From: Bacteroidota bacterium
Lineage (GTDB): Bacteria > Bacteroidota > Bacteroidia > NORP154
Reading direction: 5' to 3'
Assembly: GCA_022572355.1 (NCBI GenBank)
Contig: JACZWC010000012.1
Coordinates: 1-64,000, forward strand
Length of the DNA: 64,000 bases
Each line of letters opens with the position of its first letter. Position 1 is the stretch's first letter. This document shows positions 50,715 through 59,051 of the stretch, in pieces. Made by a program: the position numbers and the translations under genes. The notes beneath the pieces were generated by a model that was not told the DNA's origin, made no database searches, and saw only the letters and a program-made list of their open reading frames with translations.

Positions 50715-51626
50715 ATGGCAAAGTACGTTTATCAAGAACTCCTCGATCGTCAAACAAAAGTTACCAAAATCACCGGATACGCCATATTGGGGTTTTTTGG
50801 ATTGATTTTTGTCTTGGCCAAATACACCTTCGGATTTGATCATACATTGGTGAACATTACAGCCGGATTTCTGGTATTAACCGCCGCTAACTTGCTATTA
50901 TTAGAATGGCACAAAAAGGTTTTTATAACCTATCAATTACTCATTTTTCTCTCTTATGGTGTCATCGTGGCTCTCGCTTGGTTTACGGGAGGATTGAACA
51001 GTCCGGCTATATTCATATTAACGATATGTCCGGTAGCGGCATTCTCGACGAGCAAAAAGCAAGGCCTTATCTGGTCTGCCATAACATTTTTTACAATATT
51101 TGCGATTCTAATCAACGGAAGCCTCATTCCAGAAAGTATTATAACCCGTGAATTACAAACGGCATTTTCATTTTTTTCCATCATATTTGTCCTTTCCCTC
51201 GCTATACTGATTTCTTATTTGGTAAACAGGTCTACTTTCGATGTACACCGGGCGTTCAATCGGGACTCGAAAGAATTGAAGGATAAGTCTCTGCGCCTGG
51301 AGAATCTCACAACATTGCTAAACTACTCCAACGACTTGATGTGTATTATAGATCTGAGCACATTAACCATCGATGATCTGAATCCTGTATTTAAATTGAA
51401 ACTAGGTTATGAATTGTCAGAAGTTAGGGGAGGTGAGCTTTTTAATTTTATCAATAAAGAAGATGGTACTGACAAAGTTATCTCAGAGATCAAATCACTT
51501 CGCGATGATCAGGTAATGGAGTTTTCCTGTAACATGAAATGCAAGGATGGTTCAAGTAAATTATATAATTGGGTAGGAATTGCCAAAAATGGCAAAATGC
51601 ACGCCAGTGCCCGGGAGGCGAACTGA
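50715..51626 (+). CDS. Six-helix membrane protein with C-terminal PAS domain, no output domain
   Basis: A 303-residue inner-membrane protein. About six hydrophobic helices in residues ~17-175 form a membrane sensor module, a short coiled linker follows (SKELKDKSLRLENLTTLL), and one PAS domain occupies ~200-290 (NYSNDLMCIIDLSTLTIDDLNPVFKLKLGYELSEVRG...). A histidine kinase or cyclase usually follows such a PAS, but the gene stops within 15 residues and the next gene begins 29 bp on with no kinase remnant. It could bind a ligand and signal by protein contact, or be a naturally shortened kinase. First gene of a plus-strand operon. Confidence 0.8.
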   Translation: MAKYVYQELLDRQTKVTKITGYAILGFFGLIFVLAKYTFGFDHTLVNITAGFLVLTAANLLLLEWHKKVFITYQLLIFLSYGVIVALAWFTGGLNSPAIFILTICPVAAFSTSKKQGLIWSAITFFTIFAILINGSLIPESIITRELQTAFSFFSIIFVLSLAILISYLVNRSTFDVHRAFNRDSKELKDKSLRLENLTTLLNYSNDLMCIIDLSTLTIDDLNPVFKLKLGYELSEVRGGELFNFINKEDGTDKVISEIKSLRDDQVMEFSCNMKCKDGSSKLYNWVGIAKNGKMHASAREAN

Positions 51627-51655
51627 TTTCAATGTTTAAGTAGCTTTTAGAATTC

Positions 51656-52360
51656 ATGCTAAGTCATATTGTATTAGAAAATATATTATTCCTGGATATA
51701 GAAACTGTACCTATCCATCCAACGTACAGCGACCTGCCTGATGAAATGCGTACTTTTTGGGATAAAAAGGCCAGCTATTTGCAAAAGGATGAGCAATCGC
51801 TTGAAGATGTGTACGATATGGCTGGCATATACGCTGAATTCGGAAAAATCATATGCATTTCATTGGGTTTTATTAATGGGGAAGAATTCAGAATTAAATC
51901 TTTTTATGGCGACAACGAAAAAGAACTCTTAGTTGAGTTTATAGCTCTCATGAATTCCAACTATGGAAACCCAAACAAGTTGCTTTGCGCACATAACGGT
52001 AAAGAGTTTGACTTTCCTTATCTGGCTAGAAGAATAATACTCAATGGCCTGGAATTGCCATCATTGCTGGATATAGCAGGGAAAAAACCGTGGGAGGTAC
52101 AACATCTGGACACCATGGTGCTGTGGAAGTTCGGGGATTATAAGAATTATACTTCATTAGCATTGCTGGCCCATATTTTTGATATCCCGACCCCTAAAAG
52201 TGATATGCAGGGTAGCGATGTTGCAAGGGTGTATTGGGAAGAGAAAGATCTCGATCGAATAGTGGAATATTGTCAGAAGGATGTCTTAACTATAGGACAG
52301 TTGCTTCTCAAGTTTAAGGGCAAGCCCATGATTAAGGAAGAAAATATTATCATTACGTAG
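51656..52360 (+). CDS. DEDDy 3'-5' exonuclease related to the PolB proofreading domain
   Basis: A 234-residue cytoplasmic nuclease. Exo I motif LFLDIETVP, Exo II HNGKEFDFPYLARR, and Exo III EYCQKDVL (Y-x3-D), placing it in the DEDDy class of the predicted 3'-5' exonucleases related to DNA polymerase B proofreading domains (PF10108-like). It consists of this domain alone. A role in DNA or RNA end trimming or repair is inferred; the usual substrate of free-standing members is not settled. Confidence 0.9.
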   Translation: MLSHIVLENILFLDIETVPIHPTYSDLPDEMRTFWDKKASYLQKDEQSLEDVYDMAGIYAEFGKIICISLGFINGEEFRIKSFYGDNEKELLVEFIALMNSNYGNPNKLLCAHNGKEFDFPYLARRIILNGLELPSLLDIAGKKPWEVQHLDTMVLWKFGDYKNYTSLALLAHIFDIPTPKSDMQGSDVARVYWEEKDLDRIVEYCQKDVLTIGQLLLKFKGKPMIKEENIIIT

Positions 52361-52392
52361 ATGAATAGAGATTATTATCTGATCTAAGGAGC

Positions 52393-54201
52393 ATGGCGGG
52401 AAATACTATACTAGAAATTAAAAATCTTGTTACCCGGTTTTATACTGAAGATGAAACGATAACAGCTGTTAATGATGTTAGCTTCTCTTTAAAGGCCGGT
52501 GAAACTATCGGTATTGTCGGTGAATCAGGATCAGGCAAATCAGTTACATCGCTCTCGATCATGAGACTGATATCCTATCCTCCAGGTAAAATTGTAAGAG
52601 GAGAAATACTTTACCATCGTGACAATAACATTGTAGATATCCTGCAGATCTCTGAAAGGGAAATGCGGACAATTCGGGGAAATGAAATTTCAATGATTTT
52701 TCAAGAACCCATGACCTCATTGAATCCGGTTTACACGTGTGGCAATCAAGTTGCCGAGGCAATTCAACTTCACCAAAAGGTAAAGGCCAGCCTGGCTAAA
52801 GAGCTTTCCTTAGAACTATTTGAGAAAGTTAAACTTCCCGATCCCGGTAGAATCTTTTCTGCCTATCCTCACCAACTTTCTGGAGGGCAAAAGCAGCGAG
52901 TTATGATTGCCATGGCTATGTCCTGCGATCCAAAAATATTAATTGCTGATGAGCCGACCACTGCATTGGACGTAACCGTGCAAAAAACAATTTTGGATTT
53001 GATGAAAGAGTTGCAGGAAGAACATGATATGGGAATCTTGTTCATTACGCATGACCTGGGAGTAATTGCAGAATTGGCCGATAAAGTTGTTGTTATGTAT
53101 AAGGGTAAGATTGTTGAGCAAGGAAATGTGCTCGATATCTTTGCCAACCCTCAACATCCCTATACCAAAGGCTTATTGGCCTGTCGCCCCCCTCTTAACC
53201 GCCGATTATACTGGCTTCCAACGATTTCAGACTTCATGGAAACAAGTGCAGACGGAAAAGTAAAAGAGGGGAAAAGATCTATTGAGGAGGTGATCGACAA
53301 GTTTGTGATAACGAAAGAGGAGCGGAGCAAAGCTCATGAAAAGTTATATAAACAAGAGCCTTTGCTTCAGATAAAAAACATTAAAACTTACTTCCCTGTA
53401 AATAAAGGTTTGTTTGGCCGGGTAACGGATTACATTAAGGCAGTAGATGATGTGAGCTTTGATATCTTCCCCGGAGAAACTCTAGGACTTGTTGGAGAAT
53501 CCGGATGCGGGAAGACTACCTTGGGCCGTTCTATTCTTCGGTTGGAAGAACCCATGGAAGGTGAAATTATTTACAGGGGAAAAGATCTTATGAAATTATC
53601 GAAAAGCGAGCTTCGCAAAATGCGAAGTGAGATGCAAATTATTTTTCAAGATCCTTATTCATCTCTGAATCCGCGAATTACTATCGGAGAAGCTATCATA
53701 GAGCCCATGAATGTTCATGGAATCCTGGGTTCACAAAAGGAAAGAAAAGAGAGGGTGATTGAAATTCTGGAAAGGGTAAAGATGGACGCTTCTCACTACT
53801 ACCGGTATCCTCATGAATTTTCTGGCGGCCAACGACAAAGAGTGTGTATCGCCAGGGCGCTAACGCTCAATCCGAAATTCATCATTTGCGATGAGTCTGT
53901 TTCTGCCCTTGACGTCTCCATTCAGGCACAAGTGTTGAACCTCTTAAATGAATTGCGAGAGGACTTCGGATTTACCTACATGTTTATTTCTCATGATCTC
54001 TCCATTGTTAAATTCATGTCTGATCGCATGATAGTAATGAAAGATGGTAAAATTGAAGAGATAGGAGATGCGGATGATATCTATACCAATCCGCAAAGCG
54101 ACTATACCAGGTCCCTCATCGAGGCTATCCCGAAGGGTGAGATTGCAGATATCGAAAGGTCTATTCAAGAAAAGAAGGCCCGCAGAGAGGCAATTACCTA
54201 G
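52393..54201 (+). CDS. Peptide-type ABC transporter, two ATPase domains fused (DppD-DppF-like)
   Basis: A 602-residue cytoplasmic protein holding both ATPases of an oligo/dipeptide importer in one chain. N-half: Walker [10 protein letters not shown], signature LSGGQKQR, Walker [14 protein letters not shown]-half: [17 protein letters not shown] and [12 protein letters not shown], where Ser replaces the usual Pro of DEP. Each half ends with the peptide-family region ([17 protein letters not shown]), the second lacking the usual Cys cluster. A strong AAGGAG Shine-Dalgarno precedes the ATG, rare for this genome. No permease or binding-protein gene is adjacent. Its stop codon overlaps that of the convergent 54198-55589 gene. 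Confidence 0.95.
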   Translation: MAGNTILEIKNLVTRFYTEDETITAVNDVSFSLKAGETIGIVGESGSGKSVTSLSIMRLISYPPGKIVRGEILYHRDNNIVDILQISEREMRTIRGNEISMIFQEPMTSLNPVYTCGNQVAEAIQLHQKVKASLAKELSLELFEKVKLPDPGRIFSAYPHQLSGGQKQRVMIAMAMSCDPKILIADEPTTALDVTVQKTILDLMKELQEEHDMGILFITHDLGVIAELADKVVVMYKGKIVEQGNVLDIFANPQHPYTKGLLACRPPLNRRLYWLPTISDFMETSADGKVKEGKRSIEEVIDKFVITKEERSKAHEKLYKQEPLLQIKNIKTYFPVNKGLFGRVTDYIKAVDDVSFDIFPGETLGLVGESGCGKTTLGRSILRLEEPMEGEIIYRGKDLMKLSKSELRKMRSEMQIIFQDPYSSLNPRITIGEAIIEPMNVHGILGSQKERKERVIEILERVKMDASHYYRYPHEFSGGQRQRVCIARALTLNPKFIICDESVSALDVSIQAQVLNLLNELREDFGFTYMFISHDLSIVKFMSDRMIVMKDGKIEEIGDADDIYTNPQSDYTRSLIEAIPKGEIADIERSIQEKKARREAIT

Positions 54202-55589
54202 TCCTCATCTTCTCCCTTCCGTGATTTCTCGTAATCCGGCGGCTGTATTAATTCACCGTAATTTTCCGGAAATGTTTTTCGGCCGAAAACAGCCCAATAT
54301 GTTTTACTATTCATGCTATCCCAGTGAATTAGCGATGACAAGTACTGCTTTGTCTGAAAGAGATTTAAATATATAAATCCTATAAGCATTACCGTGATTA
54401 ATGCACGGCTCAGGAGCTTCCTTCCGTATTCAAATGTCCAGTGAAAGAATGCTGCAAAAGGAATAGCAAGAATGGCATATGTTTCGATGAGTGCCCGGGC
54501 GCCAAAACTTCCACCATACCACCAGCACCACCAGCTAAAAACCACAAAGAGGTTCACCGCCAAAAACGCGATCAGGGGAAATAGATAGTCACTTAAATTG
54601 GATCTCAATAACAAAAGCCCAGCCAGAGAGAATATCATTACGGGTGTGTATACCAACCACCCTTTCCTAAAGCTAAACAATCCCTCATAAATATGTGAGT
54701 TTAAAAAATAAAAGGATTCATTCGGGTAAGAATAATAAAACCAGCTACCCGTTATTATTTTCCAATAAATCAGCTGAGGTGAAACAATGATCAGAAATAT
54801 TATCGCCGCCAGTAGAATATAACTTCTTCGGTTCCAAATCAATGACAGTCTCGCACGTAAAGAATCCAACCCTGTGACGCTGTACAGAACCGGTATCAGC
54901 ATTATAACTGCATTGGAAGGCCTTACTAAGCAAATGAGGCCAAAAATTAATCCCAGTATGATTGTGCTTTTCTTCGAAGGAGACTCGTTCCATATCAGGA
55001 AGTGGTAAATAAAAGCTGCGAAAAGAAAGAAGCTATATACGTGTGACATGCATCCATCTGCCACAACATAATAGAACAGATTGGTTCCCAAGGCAATGAC
55101 AAAAACAGACACAGATGCGACAAATTGAGAAAAGTAGCGCAACAATACTGAGGCCACATAAATTAAACCGAGAATCCCATAAACCAATCCCCCTAAGGAA
55201 ATCATAAACTCATAAGGCCATGAATAGCCTGATGGATTGTCAAAAAACGATGCATAAATATGCGCAACGAGAAACAACGGTAAATAAAAAATGCTTAGGC
55301 CCATGGTCATTTTTTGAACCCTGTTTCCATTAGGCGCTATATTAGACCATATCCTAATTTCCTTATCTCCGATTATTTCATCGTCAAATTGAAAAGTGAG
55401 ATCATTGTATATAAATGCTGCGGGCAGGTACGAATAATAAGAGATAACATCTTGTTGAATAACCTCCTTGGTCTCCCACTTTGCAATAGATAAAAAGGAG
55501 TACAACCAGACCGAGCCAATTACCAATATGGTAAGCTTTGGCAACATATTGTTCGCAAGGGATTGGAAGATTTGAACTCGTTTAAACAT
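54198..55589 (-). CDS. Polytopic membrane protein, GT-C glycosyltransferase-like
   Basis: A ~463-residue membrane protein with about 11 hydrophobic helices. The first extracytoplasmic loop carries an acidic motif (EVIQQDVISYYSYLPAAFI), as in GT-C glycosyltransferases, which use lipid-linked sugar donors; exact donor and acceptor are unknown. The ATG at 55589 is preferred to the GTG one codon earlier. Three such genes follow one another here (54198-59029), each closely spaced, suggesting a surface-glycan or protein-glycosylation step. The C-terminus converges with the ABC gene. Confidence 0.7.
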   Translation of the reverse strand: MFKRVQIFQSLANNMLPKLTILVIGSVWLYSFLSIAKWETKEVIQQDVISYYSYLPAAFIYNDLTFQFDDEIIGDKEIRIWSNIAPNGNRVQKMTMGLSIFYLPLFLVAHIYASFFDNPSGYSWPYEFMISLGGLVYGILGLIYVASVLLRYFSQFVASVSVFVIALGTNLFYYVVADGCMSHVYSFFLFAAFIYHFLIWNESPSKKSTIILGLIFGLICLVRPSNAVIMLIPVLYSVTGLDSLRARLSLIWNRRSYILLAAIIFLIIVSPQLIYWKIITGSWFYYSYPNESFYFLNSHIYEGLFSFRKGWLVYTPVMIFSLAGLLLLRSNLSDYLFPLIAFLAVNLFVVFSWWCWWYGGSFGARALIETYAILAIPFAAFFHWTFEYGRKLLSRALITVMLIGFIYLNLFQTKQYLSSLIHWDSMNSKTYWAVFGRKTFPENYGELIQPPDYEKSRKGEDED

Positions 55590-55595
55590 CACTTC

Positions 55596-57026
55596 CTAAT
55601 TACTCTTTTGAAAGATATAGATTTCATAATCATATCCCCCCAATACTTGAAAGTTAGTTTCAGGAACGAATCTTTTCAAGAGTTTGAAGTCCGGATTGTA
55701 AATCAGCCGCTCCAAAGGCATTCTTCCTTCATTGGGTCCGAAATGAGCATCCCATAATACAATCGCATTCTTGGCAACCCCTTTGCCCGGAGACTCAATA
55801 TTTGATAGCTTTTCCTGAACAACAGATTTATCGAAGGGGTCTAGCTCGAGTACATGGCAAAAAAATGGATCATAATAATATATCATTTGATTAATGTGTT
55901 CAGAATTCTTCAACCATACACTAGCCTCTTTAACCAATTTTTCCGGCAGGCCTAAATTCCAGGGGATCGTGTAGGTGCTGAACGGAGTTTTGACCACGAA
56001 CACCAACACTATCATAATAATGGTAATTTTAATTGGTCTGTTGTGTTCTATTTTATCGAGAAGCAAATTAATGCCTTTCAGGCTCAATATCGCCGCGAGG
56101 GGAGTAACCGCAGCCAACACCCTCAATAGACCGAGTGATCCGCCCATTCCTTTCCACCACAACACAGAATGTACAGCTAAGTAAAAAAGGGGAATAAGCA
56201 AGAGAAACATTACTGAATTTAATGTTGTTCGCTTGTTTACCCCCCGATTCGCTATGAATTCGTACAGAGCTAGTAAACCACCACCGACACAGAGCATCCC
56301 AAGCGGTTTGCCCACGGTCTTTTCATACGACATGATAAAAAAAGAAAGCTCACCGCTTCCATAGATGTTGCTTGCGCCAGTGTAGGGAAACCTGTTAATA
56401 AACCAAAGGAAATCCCCTAACACAATCCATCCCAGTACTCCGAATATCGCAAAGCCCATAAACATGTACAGTAGCGCCCTGTATTTTCGGTCTATCAAGA
56501 ATGCCAGAAAGAATACAGGAAGAATTATCAGGCCCTCGGTTCTCGCGAATGGGAGGAGTGACATTAAAATTGCTGCTGCAACGTGCCGCTCCGCAATGAA
56601 TAGATATACTGATACCACAAGTACCAGGCTAAACAATATTTCCGTGAGCCCGGTCAAATGCATTATAAAGTAAATTGGCGTGAAGGACACAAATAATATG
56701 ACCAGGTAAGCGTTTTTCATCTTTAGCTCCTGAGCAATTTTGTAAGAATAGAAAGCTGTAAGCAAGCCCGCGATAATGTTAAACACTTTAATGCCCTCGT
56801 ACCCGAATTGTGAGAATGGCGAACTTAACATGGTAAACAAAGGCTTGCCCCAATGATCTAAGAAAAGCTCAGGATATTTGAATGCATACCTGGATATTCT
56901 AAAATGCACGTAGCTATCGGCACCGCCGAAGGAGCCCTCAGAAAGGTAGCTCAGTACAATCAGCATTACAAAGAGTGCTAAGAGTAGAACAGGTATTAGA
57001 TATCGCTCGGATAAGTGGATTTTCAT
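55596..57026 (-). CDS. Polytopic membrane protein, GT-C glycosyltransferase-like (ArnT/PMT-type)
   Basis: A 476-residue membrane protein, about 11 helices and a soluble C-terminal domain (~370-476). After the first helix it has FGGADSYVHFRISRYAF and HWGKPLFTMLSSP, the Asp-containing loop and aromatic/Lys pattern of GT-C enzymes that glycosylate lipids or proteins on the outer face of the inner membrane. It precedes the next membrane gene by only 3-6 bp. Substrate unknown. Confidence 0.72.
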   Translation of the reverse strand: MKIHLSERYLIPVLLLALFVMLIVLSYLSEGSFGGADSYVHFRISRYAFKYPELFLDHWGKPLFTMLSSPFSQFGYEGIKVFNIIAGLLTAFYSYKIAQELKMKNAYLVILFVSFTPIYFIMHLTGLTEILFSLVLVVSVYLFIAERHVAAAILMSLLPFARTEGLIILPVFFLAFLIDRKYRALLYMFMGFAIFGVLGWIVLGDFLWFINRFPYTGASNIYGSGELSFFIMSYEKTVGKPLGMLCVGGGLLALYEFIANRGVNKRTTLNSVMFLLLIPLFYLAVHSVLWWKGMGGSLGLLRVLAAVTPLAAILSLKGINLLLDKIEHNRPIKITIIMIVLVFVVKTPFSTYTIPWNLGLPEKLVKEASVWLKNSEHINQMIYYYDPFFCHVLELDPFDKSVVQEKLSNIESPGKGVAKNAIVLWDAHFGPNEGRMPLERLIYNPDFKLLKRFVPETNFQVLGGYDYEIYIFQKSN

Positions 57027-57112
57027 TGAGATTGCTTCTTTACCACCTTCGTGTCAAAAATGTTGTTCTTGATGTTTTATCATTCATTACTTAGACTACT
57101 CTGCAGGCGCTA

Positions 57113-59029
57113 TTATTTTTTCGGCTCTATAGTTTTTATATGAAAATCATCTATATAAATATCTGTATTGCCATAGTTAAAGAGAAAAACTTTCAAGATA
57201 AAGTATTCACTCTCAGGGGGTGGAATGGTGCACGTCAAATAAGTCGGTTTCCACTCTTTAGCCTCATGCATGTCTGCCCTGATATCAGACATTTCCCAAA
57301 AATAAAACTCTCCCTCGTGTTCGCAGGTCATTATCATTCCACCCGAAAAGCCAGGCTCCATTCCATAAACCATCATTTTTGCCGAAATAATGATGGGGCT
57401 GGGAAATTCAGATTTGTAAAACGTGTCCGCGTAAGTAGCACTGTATGGTGGCGCAAGCCCTGCCAAATTTGAAACCTCTCCCGAGTAGGAAATTGATCTT
57501 TTGAACGTATTTGGATAAGAAATAATTTCTCCCTCTTTTTCAAAGTCTACAAGTAATTCTTTAATCAATATCCCTTTAGGATTAGTCCTGTTATCGAATA
57601 GTGCGGACCTGGTTTCCGGAAATTCGGCAATAACAGTAAGTTCCTGATGAATCCCTTGTTCTTCAGGATTGACCCCCATGTAATAGTAATCAGCAAATAG
57701 ATCGTATGATCCAATATGGCGAGCTTTATTAAGCCAATACATCTCATATTTATCACGGTAGTAGTCAATTGCAGGCTTAAAGTGCGAATTTGCCGCAATT
57801 GTTGTGTTGAACTTTAAGTTTCCTTTTTTGCCTCCCGCCTCCGCAAGCTCCAGCATGGCATATTTTGTGTTCATGTCATAACTCCAGGTTTGCGTATGGG
57901 ATAGATTCATGGCAAGGGCCATGTTGGATAAGCTTAATGCGCCTATCACCGCAAAACACAGTTGAATAGCCTTTGATTCCGAACCCAGATAATTAAACAA
58001 AAGAGCAATCATTAGTGATATAAGCGGAATATAGTATAGTGCCGTTCTTGAATTAGGGTAATTGGCATTCAACAGCATATTCTGTGCAAAGTTCGCTGCC
58101 ATGCTCAACAATATGGCTAAAACAACAAATATCAAGAATCGCATCTCTCCATTGGGCATGGATTTTATAATATTCCATACTGAAACCAATATCCCAATTC
58201 CAATAAAAATGAATATTGCGCCTCTGGCAGCAACCTTAAACTCTTCGGGATATTCGGCCTCGAAAAGAGTAGAGTCTACCAGGCTGACCAACATGTCCCT
58301 CCAGCTCCCCATGCTATTGAAATAGAAATCCCCAACCTCCCTGAGTTTCAGGATTCTGGGTACTACGAACGCCATCAAAACCGCAGGGACAATCATCAGC
58401 GCTGGAAGCTTTCGTAGAAACAGGCGTACATCGGAGTTGCTGGAATAAAAATATTCACAAACCACAAACATCAGCCAAAGCACCAGAAAATAATTCAACA
58501 ATCCATAGTTGGCGGTAACCGCCAGGGCTGCCATTGCAAAGCCCTTCAGCATAAATGATCTTTTTTCATCTTTTAGTAAGTACAGATAAACATAATACAG
58601 GCTTCCCATCAATAAGGCCATCGACATTCCGTACCCTCTCGCCAACGAGAAAAACTCCAACAAATAGGGATTGAAATTGATGAGAATAAACGCCGTAATA
58701 GTAAGGACTGCAGATCTAAACAGGATTACTATACGCGCAGAGTAATAGAGGAATACAATGTGCGCGAGCACATTTGGAAGCCGAAGCGCAAGCTCACTGA
58801 TTCCGAAAAGCGCTCTTGTGCATTTCATTAGAAAAGTATTCAGAAAATGATTGTTGGCATCGCTTGTATCGAATAAATCATTCCGAACGTAACGCAAATA
58901 GGTCAAGCTCTCATCATGGGTAAAGGATAGCGCATACGCTCTATAAGCAGTGTAAGTCAGTAGCGCAAGTCCCGCAATACTGAATAGGGCCAATATTAGA
59001 TTTTCCCGAAGCGAACGTTGTTCGTCCAT
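57113..59029 (-). CDS. Polytopic membrane protein, GT-C glycosyltransferase-like, with C-terminal extracytoplasmic domain
   Basis: A 638-residue membrane protein: about 11 helices (1-~395), then a ~240-residue extracytoplasmic domain ending in a beta-sandwich resembling carbohydrate-binding modules (EFYFWEMSDIRADM, NYGNTDIYIDDFHI). First loop motif SFTHDESLTYLRYVRND contains the Asp-Glu pair typical of PMT/ArnT-like GT-C enzymes. The gene follows the acyl-activating enzyme by 22 bp. Donor and acceptor unknown; a cell-envelope glycan role is inferred. Confidence 0.72.
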   Translation of the reverse strand: MDEQRSLRENLILALFSIAGLALLTYTAYRAYALSFTHDESLTYLRYVRNDLFDTSDANNHFLNTFLMKCTRALFGISELALRLPNVLAHIVFLYYSARIVILFRSAVLTITAFILINFNPYLLEFFSLARGYGMSMALLMGSLYYVYLYLLKDEKRSFMLKGFAMAALAVTANYGLLNYFLVLWLMFVVCEYFYSSNSDVRLFLRKLPALMIVPAVLMAFVVPRILKLREVGDFYFNSMGSWRDMLVSLVDSTLFEAEYPEEFKVAARGAIFIFIGIGILVSVWNIIKSMPNGEMRFLIFVVLAILLSMAANFAQNMLLNANYPNSRTALYYIPLISLMIALLFNYLGSESKAIQLCFAVIGALSLSNMALAMNLSHTQTWSYDMNTKYAMLELAEAGGKKGNLKFNTTIAANSHFKPAIDYYRDKYEMYWLNKARHIGSYDLFADYYYMGVNPEEQGIHQELTVIAEFPETRSALFDNRTNPKGILIKELLVDFEKEGEIISYPNTFKRSISYSGEVSNLAGLAPPYSATYADTFYKSEFPSPIIISAKMMVYGMEPGFSGGMIMTCEHEGEFYFWEMSDIRADMHEAKEWKPTYLTCTIPPPESEYFILKVFLFNYGNTDIYIDDFHIKTIEPKK

Positions 59030-59051
59030 TTAATAGATCGAATCGGAGGAG

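Noticed and set aside
57140-57472. 110-codon plus-strand frame near the end of a membrane-protein gene
   Set aside because: Antisense shadow of the C-terminal domain of 57113-59029; no recognisable features.
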